IMG/VR virus record: IMGVR_UViG_3300008453_000584
Location: 62,001 to 126,000 of that record
Length of the DNA stretch: 64,000 bases
DNA from: a virus
Direction: 5' to 3' (one strand)
The notes beneath the pieces were generated by a model that saw nothing but the letters and a program-made list of their open reading frames with translations, did not search any database and was not told where the DNA came from. The position numbers were made by a program, and so were the translations under genes. Position 1 is the first letter of the stretch. The number at the start of each line of letters is the position of its first letter. Of the stretch, positions 38,177-47,573 are shown piece by piece.

Positions 38177-39013
38177 TTATACATTTAATGTTTTATTCCA
38201 AGCTGCAATATGCAAACGAGTTAATCCTCTAAAGCGGTATTTTTTAGCCATTTCAAGACAGAACTGAGTGCGTTCTTCAAAATCAGCTACATCGTCTAAT
38301 CCAGGCATACAAACTATATTCTTAAGAGGAATATTTAACGGAGTTACAAATTCTTCAAATATCTCCTTAACATCTTCTTCGGTACTGATAACGAATTTAA
38401 ACTGGTAGTTTTTATGCTCCATAATACGCTTAAGAGCTGCTTCATTAAAGCGTTGTGATTTAGTCATCCCCGAGTTTGCTAGCTTAGGAGAGCAATTAAT
38501 CTGGTCGAGCATTTTAAAGAGAGGTTCGTCAATATAGACTGTGCCGTTGGTTTCAATCTCGTAATACGGTCTGACAGTGTTATCGAGGTGTCTTGCAAGC
38601 CAGTAATTGGTAAAGTTAACGATTGATTGTTGATGTCCTTTTATTGTCGGTTCGCCGCCAGTCCAAATAATATGAACATTGCCATCTAGAATATCCTCGT
38701 AAACACCTTCTTCTTTCCATCGGTTAATTAGGTATTCGAATTCTTTATCTTCTCCTCTCCACAACCACTGGCTTGTACTATCACAAGTCCAGGTTGCTTT
38801 ACCTTCAGCATGTAAGTCTCCTATAAAGATTTCTCCATCTTCTAGCTTCTGCTCTTTAGCTAACATATTAGTGAATACTCTACTCATACCGCAAGTAAGG
38901 TTGCAGATACCTAAACGAACAAAGTAAGAAGGTATTCCCGAAGAGATGCCTTCACCTTGTATTGAGTAGAAGTCAGAGCTGATTAATAATTTTTTTGGAT
39001 CTATTTTACTCAT
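38177..39013 (-). CDS. queE: 7-carboxy-7-deazaguanine synthase (QueE), unusual cysteine insertion
   Basis: QueE is a radical-SAM enzyme that makes 7-carboxy-7-deazaguanine from carboxy-tetrahydropterin. The 278-residue protein starts ISSDFYSIQGEG and has the [4Fe-4S] cysteines at C37, C41 and C77 (Cx3C then 35 residues then C). The usual motif is compact (Cx3Cx2C), so there is an insertion of about 33 residues between the second and third cysteines. Later segments (HIIWTGGEPTIKGHQ and YYEIETNGT) are typical QueE. It is adjacent to other deazaguanine genes. Confidence 0.9.
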   Translation of the reverse strand: MSKIDPKKLLISSDFYSIQGEGISSGIPSYFVRLGICNLTCGMSRVFTNMLAKEQKLEDGEIFIGDLHAEGKATWTCDSTSQWLWRGEDKEFEYLINRWKEEGVYEDILDGNVHIIWTGGEPTIKGHQQSIVNFTNYWLARHLDNTVRPYYEIETNGTVYIDEPLFKMLDQINCSPKLANSGMTKSQRFNEAALKRIMEHKNYQFKFVISTEEDVKEIFEEFVTPLNIPLKNIVCMPGLDDVADFEERTQFCLEMAKKYRFRGLTRLHIAAWNKTLNV

Positions 39014-39261
39014 AATTTACTTTTTTGTTCTTGTATAAATTGAAGATAAGGAATCCATTTTACATATGTAAGTTCTTCGTCTGGGAATCCTAATAGTATA
39101 TTGCCGGTTTCGTCTTTTGCTATCATAGTAAATCCGAAGCCTTCACATATCATATGAATTCCGTATTCAGGTTCTAGAGCTTCTGCTTCTTTTTCGATAT
39201 CGAAATCCCAAGGAAATTCCGGGTCATTTATTTCGCAGTATTGTTTACTAAACTCTGCCAT
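39010..39261 (-). CDS. Hypothetical protein, 83 aa
   Basis: Acidic protein (pattern FPWDFDIEKEAEALEPEYG ... GFGFTMIAKDETGNILLGF) with no recognised family. It overlaps QueE by 4 nt and the upstream microORF by 14 nt, so it is translated with them. Confidence 0.6.
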   Translation of the reverse strand: MAEFSKQYCEINDPEFPWDFDIEKEAEALEPEYGIHMICEGFGFTMIAKDETGNILLGFPDEELTYVKWIPYLQFIQEQKSKL

Positions 39262-39391
39262 TTGTAATCGTTTTTATATAATTTAAAACAAAACTAACAT
39301 TAGGCCATTCGGTTACTGCTGCAAAAAAACTAAGGTGTTTTTCTCCGCAGAGGCCTATTGCATGTTCTAAAGCGTGCAATACTTCGCTCAT
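39248..39391 (-). CDS. Small protein, 47 aa, overlapping two genes
   Basis: An ATG at 39391 overlaps the stop codon of the upstream gene (TGATG) and reads 47 codons (MSEVLHALEHAIGLCGEKHL...) to TAG at 39248, overlapping the next gene by 14 nt. Both boundaries show translational coupling. Its function is unknown. Confidence 0.6.
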   Translation of the reverse strand: MSEVLHALEHAIGLCGEKHLSFFAAVTEWPNVSFVLNYIKTITNGRV

Positions 39392-39618
39392 CAGTCTTGT
39401 CTTTGTTTTTCTTTAATCTGCTTTCTACGAGCAGCTTTCTTAGAGATAGTCTTTTCTTTCTTCTGCTCTTGAACTTCTTGCTGTTCAGTTTTTTCTCGAG
39501 TTAAAGCTTTCCATTCGGATTTAGCTACATACTGCCATTCTCTGCCTACCATGTTGTAAGCTTGTTGATCTGTAACACGGATAATGTTTCCGGTCTTTTC
39601 GCTTTTTAAACACTTCAT
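39391..39618 (-). CDS. Small basic hypothetical protein, 75 aa
   Basis: The protein has an N-terminal MKCLKSEKTGNIIRVTDQQA, similar to small phage proteins that begin with a 'cysteine-lysine' strand, followed by a lysine/glutamine-rich coiled tail. An SD-like GGAGG lies 8 nt before the ATG. It is likely nucleic-acid binding but not proven. Confidence 0.6.
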   Translation of the reverse strand: MKCLKSEKTGNIIRVTDQQAYNMVGREWQYVAKSEWKALTREKTEQQEVQEQKKEKTISKKAARRKQIKEKQRQD

Positions 39619-39641
39619 TGGTTATTCCTCCATGTTTTAGG

Positions 39642-40160
39642 TTATAGAAATTTTGAAATTTGACTTAGACGCTCTTCTACCGTGCCTCTTAGTACCACTA
39701 CTTTTTCTTCTGGGATATGTTGCTTTATAAATTGTATGATAATATCGTCAATCTTACTTTGTAATTCTTGCCAAGCTCCACCGGGCCTACCTTCATCTAT
39801 AACATAACCAAACTCAATAGGTATGTAAAAAAAGTACTCTACCCGGTCTTTAGTTTCCTCAAACAAATTTATAATTCCTTCAACATCTACATCGGGTGCT
39901 AGTATTTGAGAGTATATAATACAGTCAATTACGCTTCGAGTACTAATTACGTTCTTATGAGTAAGGTAATTCTGATATGCCCAAGCAGAAAGTTCGTTAA
40001 TTACGTATTGCTGTTCGTCGAGAGAAAAATCTAACGATTTAGCAATCTTAGTTACCGGCCTTGAAAATCCATCTGTAACATAGTAATCTGGATAGTGCTT
40101 AGCAACTTCCTTAAGCAGAGTACTTTTGCCTACTCCGTGAGCTCCTAGTAGTATTTTCAT
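39642..40160 (-). CDS. P-loop NTPase (AAA_28/kinase-like), 172 aa
   Basis: Walker A GAHGVGKST is at residues 7-15. The rest has a short alpha/beta P-loop layout, with VISTRSVIDCIIYSQ likely supplying the Walker B-like region and lid arginines. Proteins like this include nucleoside/nucleotide kinases and NadR-type ATPases. The substrate cannot be assigned. It follows a promoter at 40173-40203 located in the end of the formyltransferase gene. Confidence 0.72.
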   Translation of the reverse strand: MKILLGAHGVGKSTLLKEVAKHYPDYYVTDGFSRPVTKIAKSLDFSLDEQQYVINELSAWAYQNYLTHKNVISTRSVIDCIIYSQILAPDVDVEGIINLFEETKDRVEYFFYIPIEFGYVIDEGRPGGAWQELQSKIDDIIIQFIKQHIPEEKVVVLRGTVEERLSQISKFL

Positions 40161-40172
40161 TAAGTCTTTTGT

Positions 40173-40203
40173 TAAAGATAAGCTTTATTATTGGAACTGC
40201 CAA
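40173..40203 (-). promoter_or_regulatory. Bacteroidota-type promoter (TTGG-19-TATCTTTA)
   Basis: Minus-strand TTGG (40200-40203, inside the last codons of the formyltransferase gene) and TATCTTTA (40173-40180) are 19 nt apart. It leads to the P-loop gene starting at 40160. Confidence 0.75.
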
Positions 40204-40751
40204 ACTTTAGTAAAGAAATATTTCCAAGATTCTAAGGAAGTTCTCCTCAGTAATGCATAAGCATGATCCGCATTAATAGTTATATTCTTTGTCCTAACCT
40301 CAGCTACTACTCTACCGGAATCTAATTGTGGGATTACTTCATGTATAACACTACCGCAGTCCGGATAGTCTGCTTGCTTTCCAGCAATTGCTTCTTGCAT
40401 ATTAAATCCTTTTAACTCAGGATACTTAGTTATAAGAGCAGGATGTCCATTGTAGATACTACCTGCGTATCGACCAAAAAACCCTGCTGGAATTATTCTC
40501 AAGTAACCGTGTAGTGTTATAAGTTTCTTGCTCAACAAAGTTTTACTTAGGTAGTCTTCTAAGACAGGCTTAAACGGTATAATCATTATGTCTACCTCAT
40601 TCTGCTTAAATATCTCCAGGTTTTCTGCTGTTATCTTACCTAGGTTATTGGTTACAACAAGACTGGGGAGATACCCAATCTCTTTACTTATAGCTATTAC
40701 TTCAGATCCAGTTTGAGAAATAAGTACTCCCCAGCTTTCTTGCTTTTTCAT
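40188..40751 (-). CDS. dpdN: PurN-like formyltransferase, DpdN candidate
   Basis: The start at 40751 is preferred because it lies 1 nt after the QueF stop. The protein has the formyltransferase layout: LHGYLRIIPAGFFGRY, then YNGHPALITKYPELKG (the N and H of the N-x-H formyl-transfer site) and CGSVIHEVIPQLDSGRVV (catalytic Asp). PurN uses 10-formyl-tetrahydrofolate. Within a preQ1 DNA-modification operon the likely acceptor is the aminomethyl group of preQ1; formylated preQ1 (fdPreQ1) and a phage formyltransferase named DpdN have been described. The purine salvage alternative is less likely because no other purine gene is present. Confidence 0.8.
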   Translation of the reverse strand: MKKQESWGVLISQTGSEVIAISKEIGYLPSLVVTNNLGKITAENLEIFKQNEVDIMIIPFKPVLEDYLSKTLLSKKLITLHGYLRIIPAGFFGRYAGSIYNGHPALITKYPELKGFNMQEAIAGKQADYPDCGSVIHEVIPQLDSGRVVAEVRTKNITINADHAYALLRRTSLESWKYFFTKVWQFQ

Positions 40752-40752
40752 A

Positions 40753-41667
40753 TTACTGTCCCATTGCTTTTTTAGTGTATACTTTTGCATCGATTAATGC
40801 TTGTGGTATTAAATCCAGCCTAGTAGCACGTACAGGGTTGATATCTAAAGATCCTCTTCTAGAATACAGTAACATTACAACACAATCTTTTACTTGAGGA
40901 ACACTCGTTAGAGCTGTAAACAGCTTTTCACTACAAAATTCATGAAACTCATTAACTTCCCTCAAGGCTATAACCTCTTTTAATAAGGATTGTAAATCTA
41001 AAATACCACCCTCAGTTTTAATGTGAAAATAAGCTGCTCCAGTATCTTTCTGCTTAGTATGTCGACATCTAGAACGTAGTGCGTTAGTGAAAACTTTAAA
41101 CTCACTGCCATGCCCTTCTTTTATTTTAAAATGAAAATTCTCGGCAGTATAGTCTGTTATCTCCATTTTCTCTAGCTTTTCATCGCCGATATAACCTTCC
41201 AGTAGCCTGTATCCTGAAGCTGGATCTGCTTCTACTAGTACGTCAAGCTCATCACCAGGTCTAAAGAATCCAACTTCAACCGGAGCTTGAATAGCTTCTG
41301 AAATATCATGTTTAACTTGAGCTTCATATGCTGCGATTGCTTCTTTAATGGTACCTCCCATCTTACACATATCAAAAGTATTCAAGTAAAGTTTAAAAGA
41401 TTTAGACTCTACCATAAACTCTGATGATGCAGGATATACAATTTTTAAAGTTCCAGCTACAGGAAGTCCGTTGTTAAGTAGGAAAGTAGCTTCGTGACAA
41501 TGCCATGTATCGTATCCTACAAACTCGTCCCCTTTAATGCCCCAATCTTCTCTAGCTAGCTTTCTAGGCATCGGCACTAGGAAAGAAGAATCAAATTTAT
41601 CTGTTGTGATTGCGTAACTGCCCTGTTGACCTAGGTGCTTACTTGCAATGTCGTTCATTCCACTCAT
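40753..41667 (-). CDS. queF: 7-cyano-7-deazaguanine reductase-like (QueF, long form)
   Basis: QueF reduces preQ0 to preQ1 with NADPH. The 304-residue protein is the long, bimodular form. It has ESKSFKLYLNTF (87-98), the catalytic Cys201 and Asp208 in RSRCRHTKQKDTG, and NEFHEFC with REVNEFHE (241-243) for substrate binding. Close homologues called DpdL do not reduce but decarboxylate, and I cannot separate them by eye; the intact Cys/Asp pair supports reduction. It overlaps the DpdA gene by 4 nt. Confidence 0.85.
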   Translation of the reverse strand: MSGMNDIASKHLGQQGSYAITTDKFDSSFLVPMPRKLAREDWGIKGDEFVGYDTWHCHEATFLLNNGLPVAGTLKIVYPASSEFMVESKSFKLYLNTFDMCKMGGTIKEAIAAYEAQVKHDISEAIQAPVEVGFFRPGDELDVLVEADPASGYRLLEGYIGDEKLEKMEITDYTAENFHFKIKEGHGSEFKVFTNALRSRCRHTKQKDTGAAYFHIKTEGGILDLQSLLKEVIALREVNEFHEFCSEKLFTALTSVPQVKDCVVMLLYSRRGSLDINPVRATRLDLIPQALIDAKVYTKKAMGQ

Positions 41668-42473
41668 AGTTTTTTTCCTTTTATAATTTGACGAATAGTT
41701 AAGACGTTATGTGAGATAGATCTCATTTGATCTGGAGTTATTGTTCTATCCAGGTTATCGGCAAGCTTCTCTTTAGGTTTAGGTTTGTCTGTTCCTCCCC
41801 AGCTAAAGTTAATATCGTTCCAGCCGTATACAATAGGTGCAGAAGAATCTACAGAGTAGATAAGTTCTTTATCCTCTTTTGTATAGAGTACATACTCGGA
41901 ATAATTTTGAAGACCTAAGAGATGCACCTGTAAGTGATTATCCTTCAATACGTTCTTCATATGCTGAAAGACAATATAACGTATGTTATGGTAGTCTGTG
42001 CCTGGAATGGTATCGTAAGGCATAGCTACGATCTCAATTGCTGGGCATTGTCTTTTCCAGTAGGTAATCTCGTTAAGAGATTTGTATAGCTCTCCCATAT
42101 TGGTACCTTGTATAACAGCAATAAGCTTGAAAGGTATTCTATGTAAGCTTCCATATCTGTTTTCTAAAATCGAAAGGAATGCTTTTAAGAACTCGATAGT
42201 TTTATCACAATCGTTAACCCAGTCGGGAACTACTACATGGGTAGGTTTAACGCGTTCTGCTGCTTCAATTAAGATTTCAAAATCAACAGATTTTCCTAAT
42301 TCAAAAGCACTATTATCTAAAATAGAAAAAGTTGCATTTTTACACTTTCTAATATAGAAGTCTGTATACTCTTGATCTTGTCCAATCAAGTGAGCTAGCA
42401 CATAAGGGTAGTCGTTAATAAGGTCGTGAATAGGAAATAACTGCTTTGGAATTTCGTGGCTAATTAAGGTCAT
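41664..42473 (-). CDS. dpdA: DNA guanine transglycosylase-like (DpdA)
   Basis: A 269-residue TGT paralogue. The key elements are LDNSAFELG near 51, PTHVVVPDWVND near 76, IAVIQGTNMGE near 118, HLLGLQNYS, and SVDSSAPIVYGWND near 200 (the catalytic Asp region of TGT). DpdA exchanges guanine in DNA for a 7-deazaguanine base. It is shorter than tRNA TGT and lacks its tRNA-binding insert, as expected for phage DpdA. It is flanked by queF and queC. Confidence 0.88.
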   Translation of the reverse strand: MTLISHEIPKQLFPIHDLINDYPYVLAHLIGQDQEYTDFYIRKCKNATFSILDNSAFELGKSVDFEILIEAAERVKPTHVVVPDWVNDCDKTIEFLKAFLSILENRYGSLHRIPFKLIAVIQGTNMGELYKSLNEITYWKRQCPAIEIVAMPYDTIPGTDYHNIRYIVFQHMKNVLKDNHLQVHLLGLQNYSEYVLYTKEDKELIYSVDSSAPIVYGWNDINFSWGGTDKPKPKEKLADNLDRTITPDQMRSISHNVLTIRQIIKGKKL

Positions 42474-42479
42474 TTTATT

Positions 42480-43340
42480 TTATTTTTGATATTCTGCTAA
42501 TACTTTTTCAACATGCTCTTTAGCTACAGTCCATTTTACAGGCCCAGTTTCGTCAGCATAAGCTACAGGATCAGGACGACCTAGCTTAATAAATGCTTCA
42601 ATACGCTCTACTGATGCTGCTGATTTATAGTCTGAATACCAGTCTAATTCAGTACTAGCATTTGTTGCGAAAGAGATCGGCTTGTAGCTGGTATTAGTAC
42701 GTTTATATACTTCGTTAAAATCTAAACCTAGTGCTTCGCAGCATTCTTCTCCATCTTTTAAAATATCAAATTTATTTAGTTCAAGATAAGGAGTATAGTG
42801 TGATACTAAATGCGAATCCCAATTACCAATTTTAAATGCTTCAAAATCAGCATCACGAAACTCTTGTCTACAATCAGGATAAATTGCATGATCGCCGGCA
42901 TGTATTCCCATTGCAATAACTACCTCTTGACCTACAGCACAATCATCTGTAATCGTTTTTGTTGCAATTGAAAGTGCTACTGCTTGAATAAGTGAAGCAA
43001 AGATTTTATTACGGTTAGGAACAACGGTATCTTTCATATTGTCCTGCTCATAATGTCCTTCTGGAACATCCCATCCTCCTTCTACGAGAGCAGAATTAAG
43101 GAGTTTTGTTATTCCGTCAATTTTAATAACCTGATGTCTTACAAAATTGTCTGTTTTTGTAAAAAACATTTTATCGTTAATATAACCCACTAGGGATTTA
43201 GCTCTTTCTAATTCGACTTTATGCTTTTGGCCATAGTCAAAACTAAGAGCTGTTACTTCGTAGCCGTTAGCTAGAAGGTGTAAAAGGAGAGTAGAGGAAT
43301 CCATTCCTCCTGAAAGGCTGAGAACTGCTTGCTTTTTCAT
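42480..43340 (-). CDS. queC: 7-cyano-7-deazaguanine synthase (QueC), lacking zinc cysteines
   Basis: QueC converts carboxy-deazaguanine to preQ0 with ATP. The N-terminal PP-loop SGGMDSSTLL (10-19) and SFDYGQKHKVELERAK are typical. QueC normally has a C-terminal zinc site of four cysteines (SCY...CG.C..C). Here the region reads TNTSYKPISFATNASTELDW ... DYKSAASVERIEAFIKLGRPDPVAY and contains none of these cysteines. The rest is intact, so it may have evolved a metal-free fold, or be part of a distinct DNA-modification branch. Confidence 0.88.
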   Translation of the reverse strand: MKKQAVLSLSGGMDSSTLLLHLLANGYEVTALSFDYGQKHKVELERAKSLVGYINDKMFFTKTDNFVRHQVIKIDGITKLLNSALVEGGWDVPEGHYEQDNMKDTVVPNRNKIFASLIQAVALSIATKTITDDCAVGQEVVIAMGIHAGDHAIYPDCRQEFRDADFEAFKIGNWDSHLVSHYTPYLELNKFDILKDGEECCEALGLDFNEVYKRTNTSYKPISFATNASTELDWYSDYKSAASVERIEAFIKLGRPDPVAYADETGPVKWTVAKEHVEKVLAEYQK

Positions 43341-43384
43341 CTTTTAAAGTATATTGTTTGAGGAAGTATTTACTTATTAAACGC

Positions 43385-43585
43385 TTACTCCTCGTTCAAG
43401 CGTTGCATTTTATCTTTAAATTCTTCTTCTGTTAAATCTCTATAAGTAGGTCCTAAACCGTAATCCATATCTACAAGCACCCAGTCATTCTGAATTAAAA
43501 ACCGGTCGTTGTGTTTTTCGTTCCATTCATATTCTACAAAAACTAAATACTCTTCGTAAGTCTTAAAAGGAAGTTGTTGTGTCAT
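43385..43585 (-). CDS. Small hypothetical protein, 66 aa
   Basis: An acidic protein rich in aromatic residues (MTQQLPFKTYEEYLVFVEYE), with no recognised motif. It lies between the QueC gene and a PD-(D/E)XK-like gene with a 1-nt gap. Confidence 0.55.
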   Translation of the reverse strand: MTQQLPFKTYEEYLVFVEYEWNEKHNDRFLIQNDWVLVDMDYGLGPTYRDLTEEEFKDKMQRLNEE

Positions 43586-43586
43586 A

Positions 43587-44033
43587 TTAGAATAATTGTC
43601 TTATAAGATAATTACTATTTACCGGTAAAGCAAATAAATCTTTATTTTTACCACATAGTTTAAAGTTTCGACCTTTAACGTAGTTTCTCATTTCGTTAAG
43701 ATCGTAAATGTAGCAATGATTATTGTCTAGATCGTAGGTAAGTATGCTATCGGCCTTGGAGGTATAAAACCATCCGAGAGTACCGGTTGGGTGTTTAATT
43801 ACTTCTAAGAAAGTAAATCCGTTCCTAATGTTAGTTTTAATATCTGCACGATCCCATTCTTGGGTACGTTTATTAAAAACTTCTACGTCAAAACCTTTCT
43901 TTTGCTTAAACTTATACTCTTGGTAATCGGTATAGTCTTTTAGTTCTATACCTCTCTCTAAAAGCTGTTCAATAACATTAACTTCACCTGCTCTACCTTT
44001 TTTGTAAGCTTGGGTACTTTCAAACTTATTCAT
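43587..44033 (-). CDS. PD-(D/E)XK nuclease-like protein, 148 aa
   Basis: The start at 44033 (MNKFESTQAYKKGRAGEVNV) is preferred to one at 44093 within QueD. The segment GRAGEVNVIEQLLERGIELKD, then FDVEVFNK and DRADIKTNI, fits the PD-(D/E)XK core (E, D and D-x-K residues). Restriction endonucleases and Holliday-junction resolvases share this fold. Its substrate and function are unknown; its operon also protects the genome from restriction, so a link is possible. Confidence 0.55.
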   Translation of the reverse strand: MNKFESTQAYKKGRAGEVNVIEQLLERGIELKDYTDYQEYKFKQKKGFDVEVFNKRTQEWDRADIKTNIRNGFTFLEVIKHPTGTLGWFYTSKADSILTYDLDNNHCYIYDLNEMRNYVKGRNFKLCGKNKDLFALPVNSNYLIRQLF

Positions 44034-44046
44034 AACTGTTTTATTT

Positions 44047-44511
44047 TTAATTTTCGTAAGTAGCGCTATTTCTTTCGTTTTCTCTAAACTCAACCTTTAC
44101 TACCTTAACTCTACCTTCTGTTTCTTCTTGTACGAAAGCATTTACTTTTTCAAAAACAAATTTAGCAAATTGCTCTGCTCCTACAGCAGGAAGCTCTCTC
44201 AGCTGTATAACTCCTAAATGATCCATAGTTCTAAATCCGTTAATACCCGGGTCATCTTGTGCTACCAATGTTGTATGGTCAAACATATAATCCATCCAAA
44301 CTTTAGGATTTTTACCATCTATAGTTCCTTTAGCTCGCTTCATGCCTCCAAAATCCCAAACCCAATTACGCTCATCTAATTCACCTTCGAACCAAATCTT
44401 AAAAGATACTCCATATCCATGTAAATACTTACAGTGCGTTCCTTCTGCTTTCCACTGCCTGAATACACAGCTATATCCGTCGAATACTTTTGCTGATGAA
44501 AACTTTGCCAT
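44047..44511 (-). CDS. queD: 6-carboxytetrahydropterin synthase-like (QueD), altered zinc site
   Basis: QueD acts on the FolE product to make carboxytetrahydropterin. The 154-residue protein has the active-site C27, H31 (LHG), and DH at 78-79, in the same positions as E. coli QueD. But the zinc ligands H16 and H33 of the E. coli enzyme are replaced: residue 16 is Val and residue 33 is Tyr (LHGYG in place of LHGHG). The fold and the catalytic residues remain, but classical zinc binding looks impossible. It is either a divergent QueD or a repurposed paralogue. Confidence 0.8.
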   Translation of the reverse strand: MAKFSSAKVFDGYSCVFRQWKAEGTHCKYLHGYGVSFKIWFEGELDERNWVWDFGGMKRAKGTIDGKNPKVWMDYMFDHTTLVAQDDPGINGFRTMDHLGVIQLRELPAVGAEQFAKFVFEKVNAFVQEETEGRVKVVKVEFRENERNSATYEN

Positions 44512-44531
44512 ATATTTTACTTTATTTTAAT

Positions 44532-45068
44532 TTAAGACTTTAATGTCAAATCTTCAACTCCTCTCTCCTCCTCAAAACTAACAGGGTAGTTCTTTACTAA
44601 ATGTGAAGGAGGAGCTTGCCGGACAGGTGTGTATTGAGAAGATATCTGCTGATATAAATCTAAAAGCGTACCATCGAAGTCTTCCATGAGTTGCTCTAGT
44701 ACTTCTTTAGCTATTCTAGTCGACTTGGTTACTTGCTTTTTAAAGTCTTCAAGACGAGTAGCTTCATCTTTATGATAATCTTCCATAAGCCTTCTATACT
44801 TTTCCATGTAAAGGCTTTCTATCTCTCTTCGTTTTTCTAAATCCTGCACCCCTACCTGCCTATCTTCTAACTCATACAAAGCGTATTGAGCCATCCAATA
44901 ATATGGAGAGTGGTCAAAATCACCGTTTTTTATCTTATCAGGAATAGGAGCGTAAGGATGTAAGGTATCCTTAACTTTGCAGTTTCGCCACCATTGAAAA
45001 CGGTTATACTTTATCCGAACAAGTTCAGATAGTTTTTGCTCGATAAAAGGTCTTGGATGACGTATCAT
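44532..45068 (-). CDS. Hypothetical coiled-coil protein, 178 aa
   Basis: A helical, charged protein, with a long coiled coil (LEKRREIESLYMEKYRRLMEDYH) and an N-terminal aromatic region (RFQWWRNCKVKDTLHPY). No recognised family. It is first in the operon driven by the promoter at 45072-45102. Confidence 0.6.
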   Translation of the reverse strand: MIRHPRPFIEQKLSELVRIKYNRFQWWRNCKVKDTLHPYAPIPDKIKNGDFDHSPYYWMAQYALYELEDRQVGVQDLEKRREIESLYMEKYRRLMEDYHKDEATRLEDFKKQVTKSTRIAKEVLEQLMEDFDGTLLDLYQQISSQYTPVRQAPPSHLVKNYPVSFEEERGVEDLTLKS

Positions 45069-45071
45069 ACC

Positions 45072-47113
<2,042 letters not shown>

Positions 47114-47157
47114 TTTTAGCGATATTTTTTAAATTTTAGGAATAGAATAACCTTCTA

Positions 47158-47188
47158 CAAATATATGTAGATTAAACCATAAAACCAA
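47158..47188 (-). promoter_or_regulatory. Bacteroidota-type promoter (TTGG-19-TATATTTG)
   Basis: Minus-strand TTGG (47185-47188) and TATATTTG (47158-47165) are 19 nt apart upstream of nrdJ; the -7 box matches the TAnnTTTG form exactly. Confidence 0.82.
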
Positions 47189-47225
47189 TTTTTATTGAAA
47201 AAGTTATAAAGTTTTTCTACACTAC

Positions 47226-47537
47226 TTACGCAGACGGTGTAGGCGTCGGACTTGGCGTGGCAGCCGGGGTGGCGCTGATGCTTGGGGTTGGAGGAGGGAC
47301 GTCAGCGGCGATTCTTCCGCCATTACCTCCGGGAGATCCTCCTACTATTGTATCTTGAGAGGATTGTACAGATTGTACGTATGTATTTGCTCTCTTCTGT
47401 AGATCAGAAGACGGAGCAGCGGCCTGTTTAACTTGCTTTTCAAATTGCTGTTTTAGCAAATTATTTGCTGATAGTTGATTTATTTTGTCTAGTTGTGTTT
47501 TAGACTCTTTTTCGTACTTGTCCTGTAAACTGGCCAT
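47226..47537 (-). CDS. Hypothetical protein with proline/threonine-rich tail, 103 aa
   Basis: A helical N-terminal half (KYEKESKTQLDKINQLSANN) is followed by a low-complexity tail of Pro, Thr, Ser and Ala (PPPTPSISATPAATPSPTP). No recognised family. The gene is 37 nt from the helicase gene. Confidence 0.5.
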   Translation of the reverse strand: MASLQDKYEKESKTQLDKINQLSANNLLKQQFEKQVKQAAAPSSDLQKRANTYVQSVQSSQDTIVGGSPGGNGGRIAADVPPPTPSISATPAATPSPTPTPSA

Positions 47538-47573
47538 TATTTGTAGTTTAGATCTATTATAAATATCTAAGCG

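Noticed and set aside
40188-40790. Start at 40790 for the formyltransferase
   Set aside because: It would overlap queF by 38 nt; the ATG at 40751 immediately after the queF stop fits the packing and the family's N-terminus.
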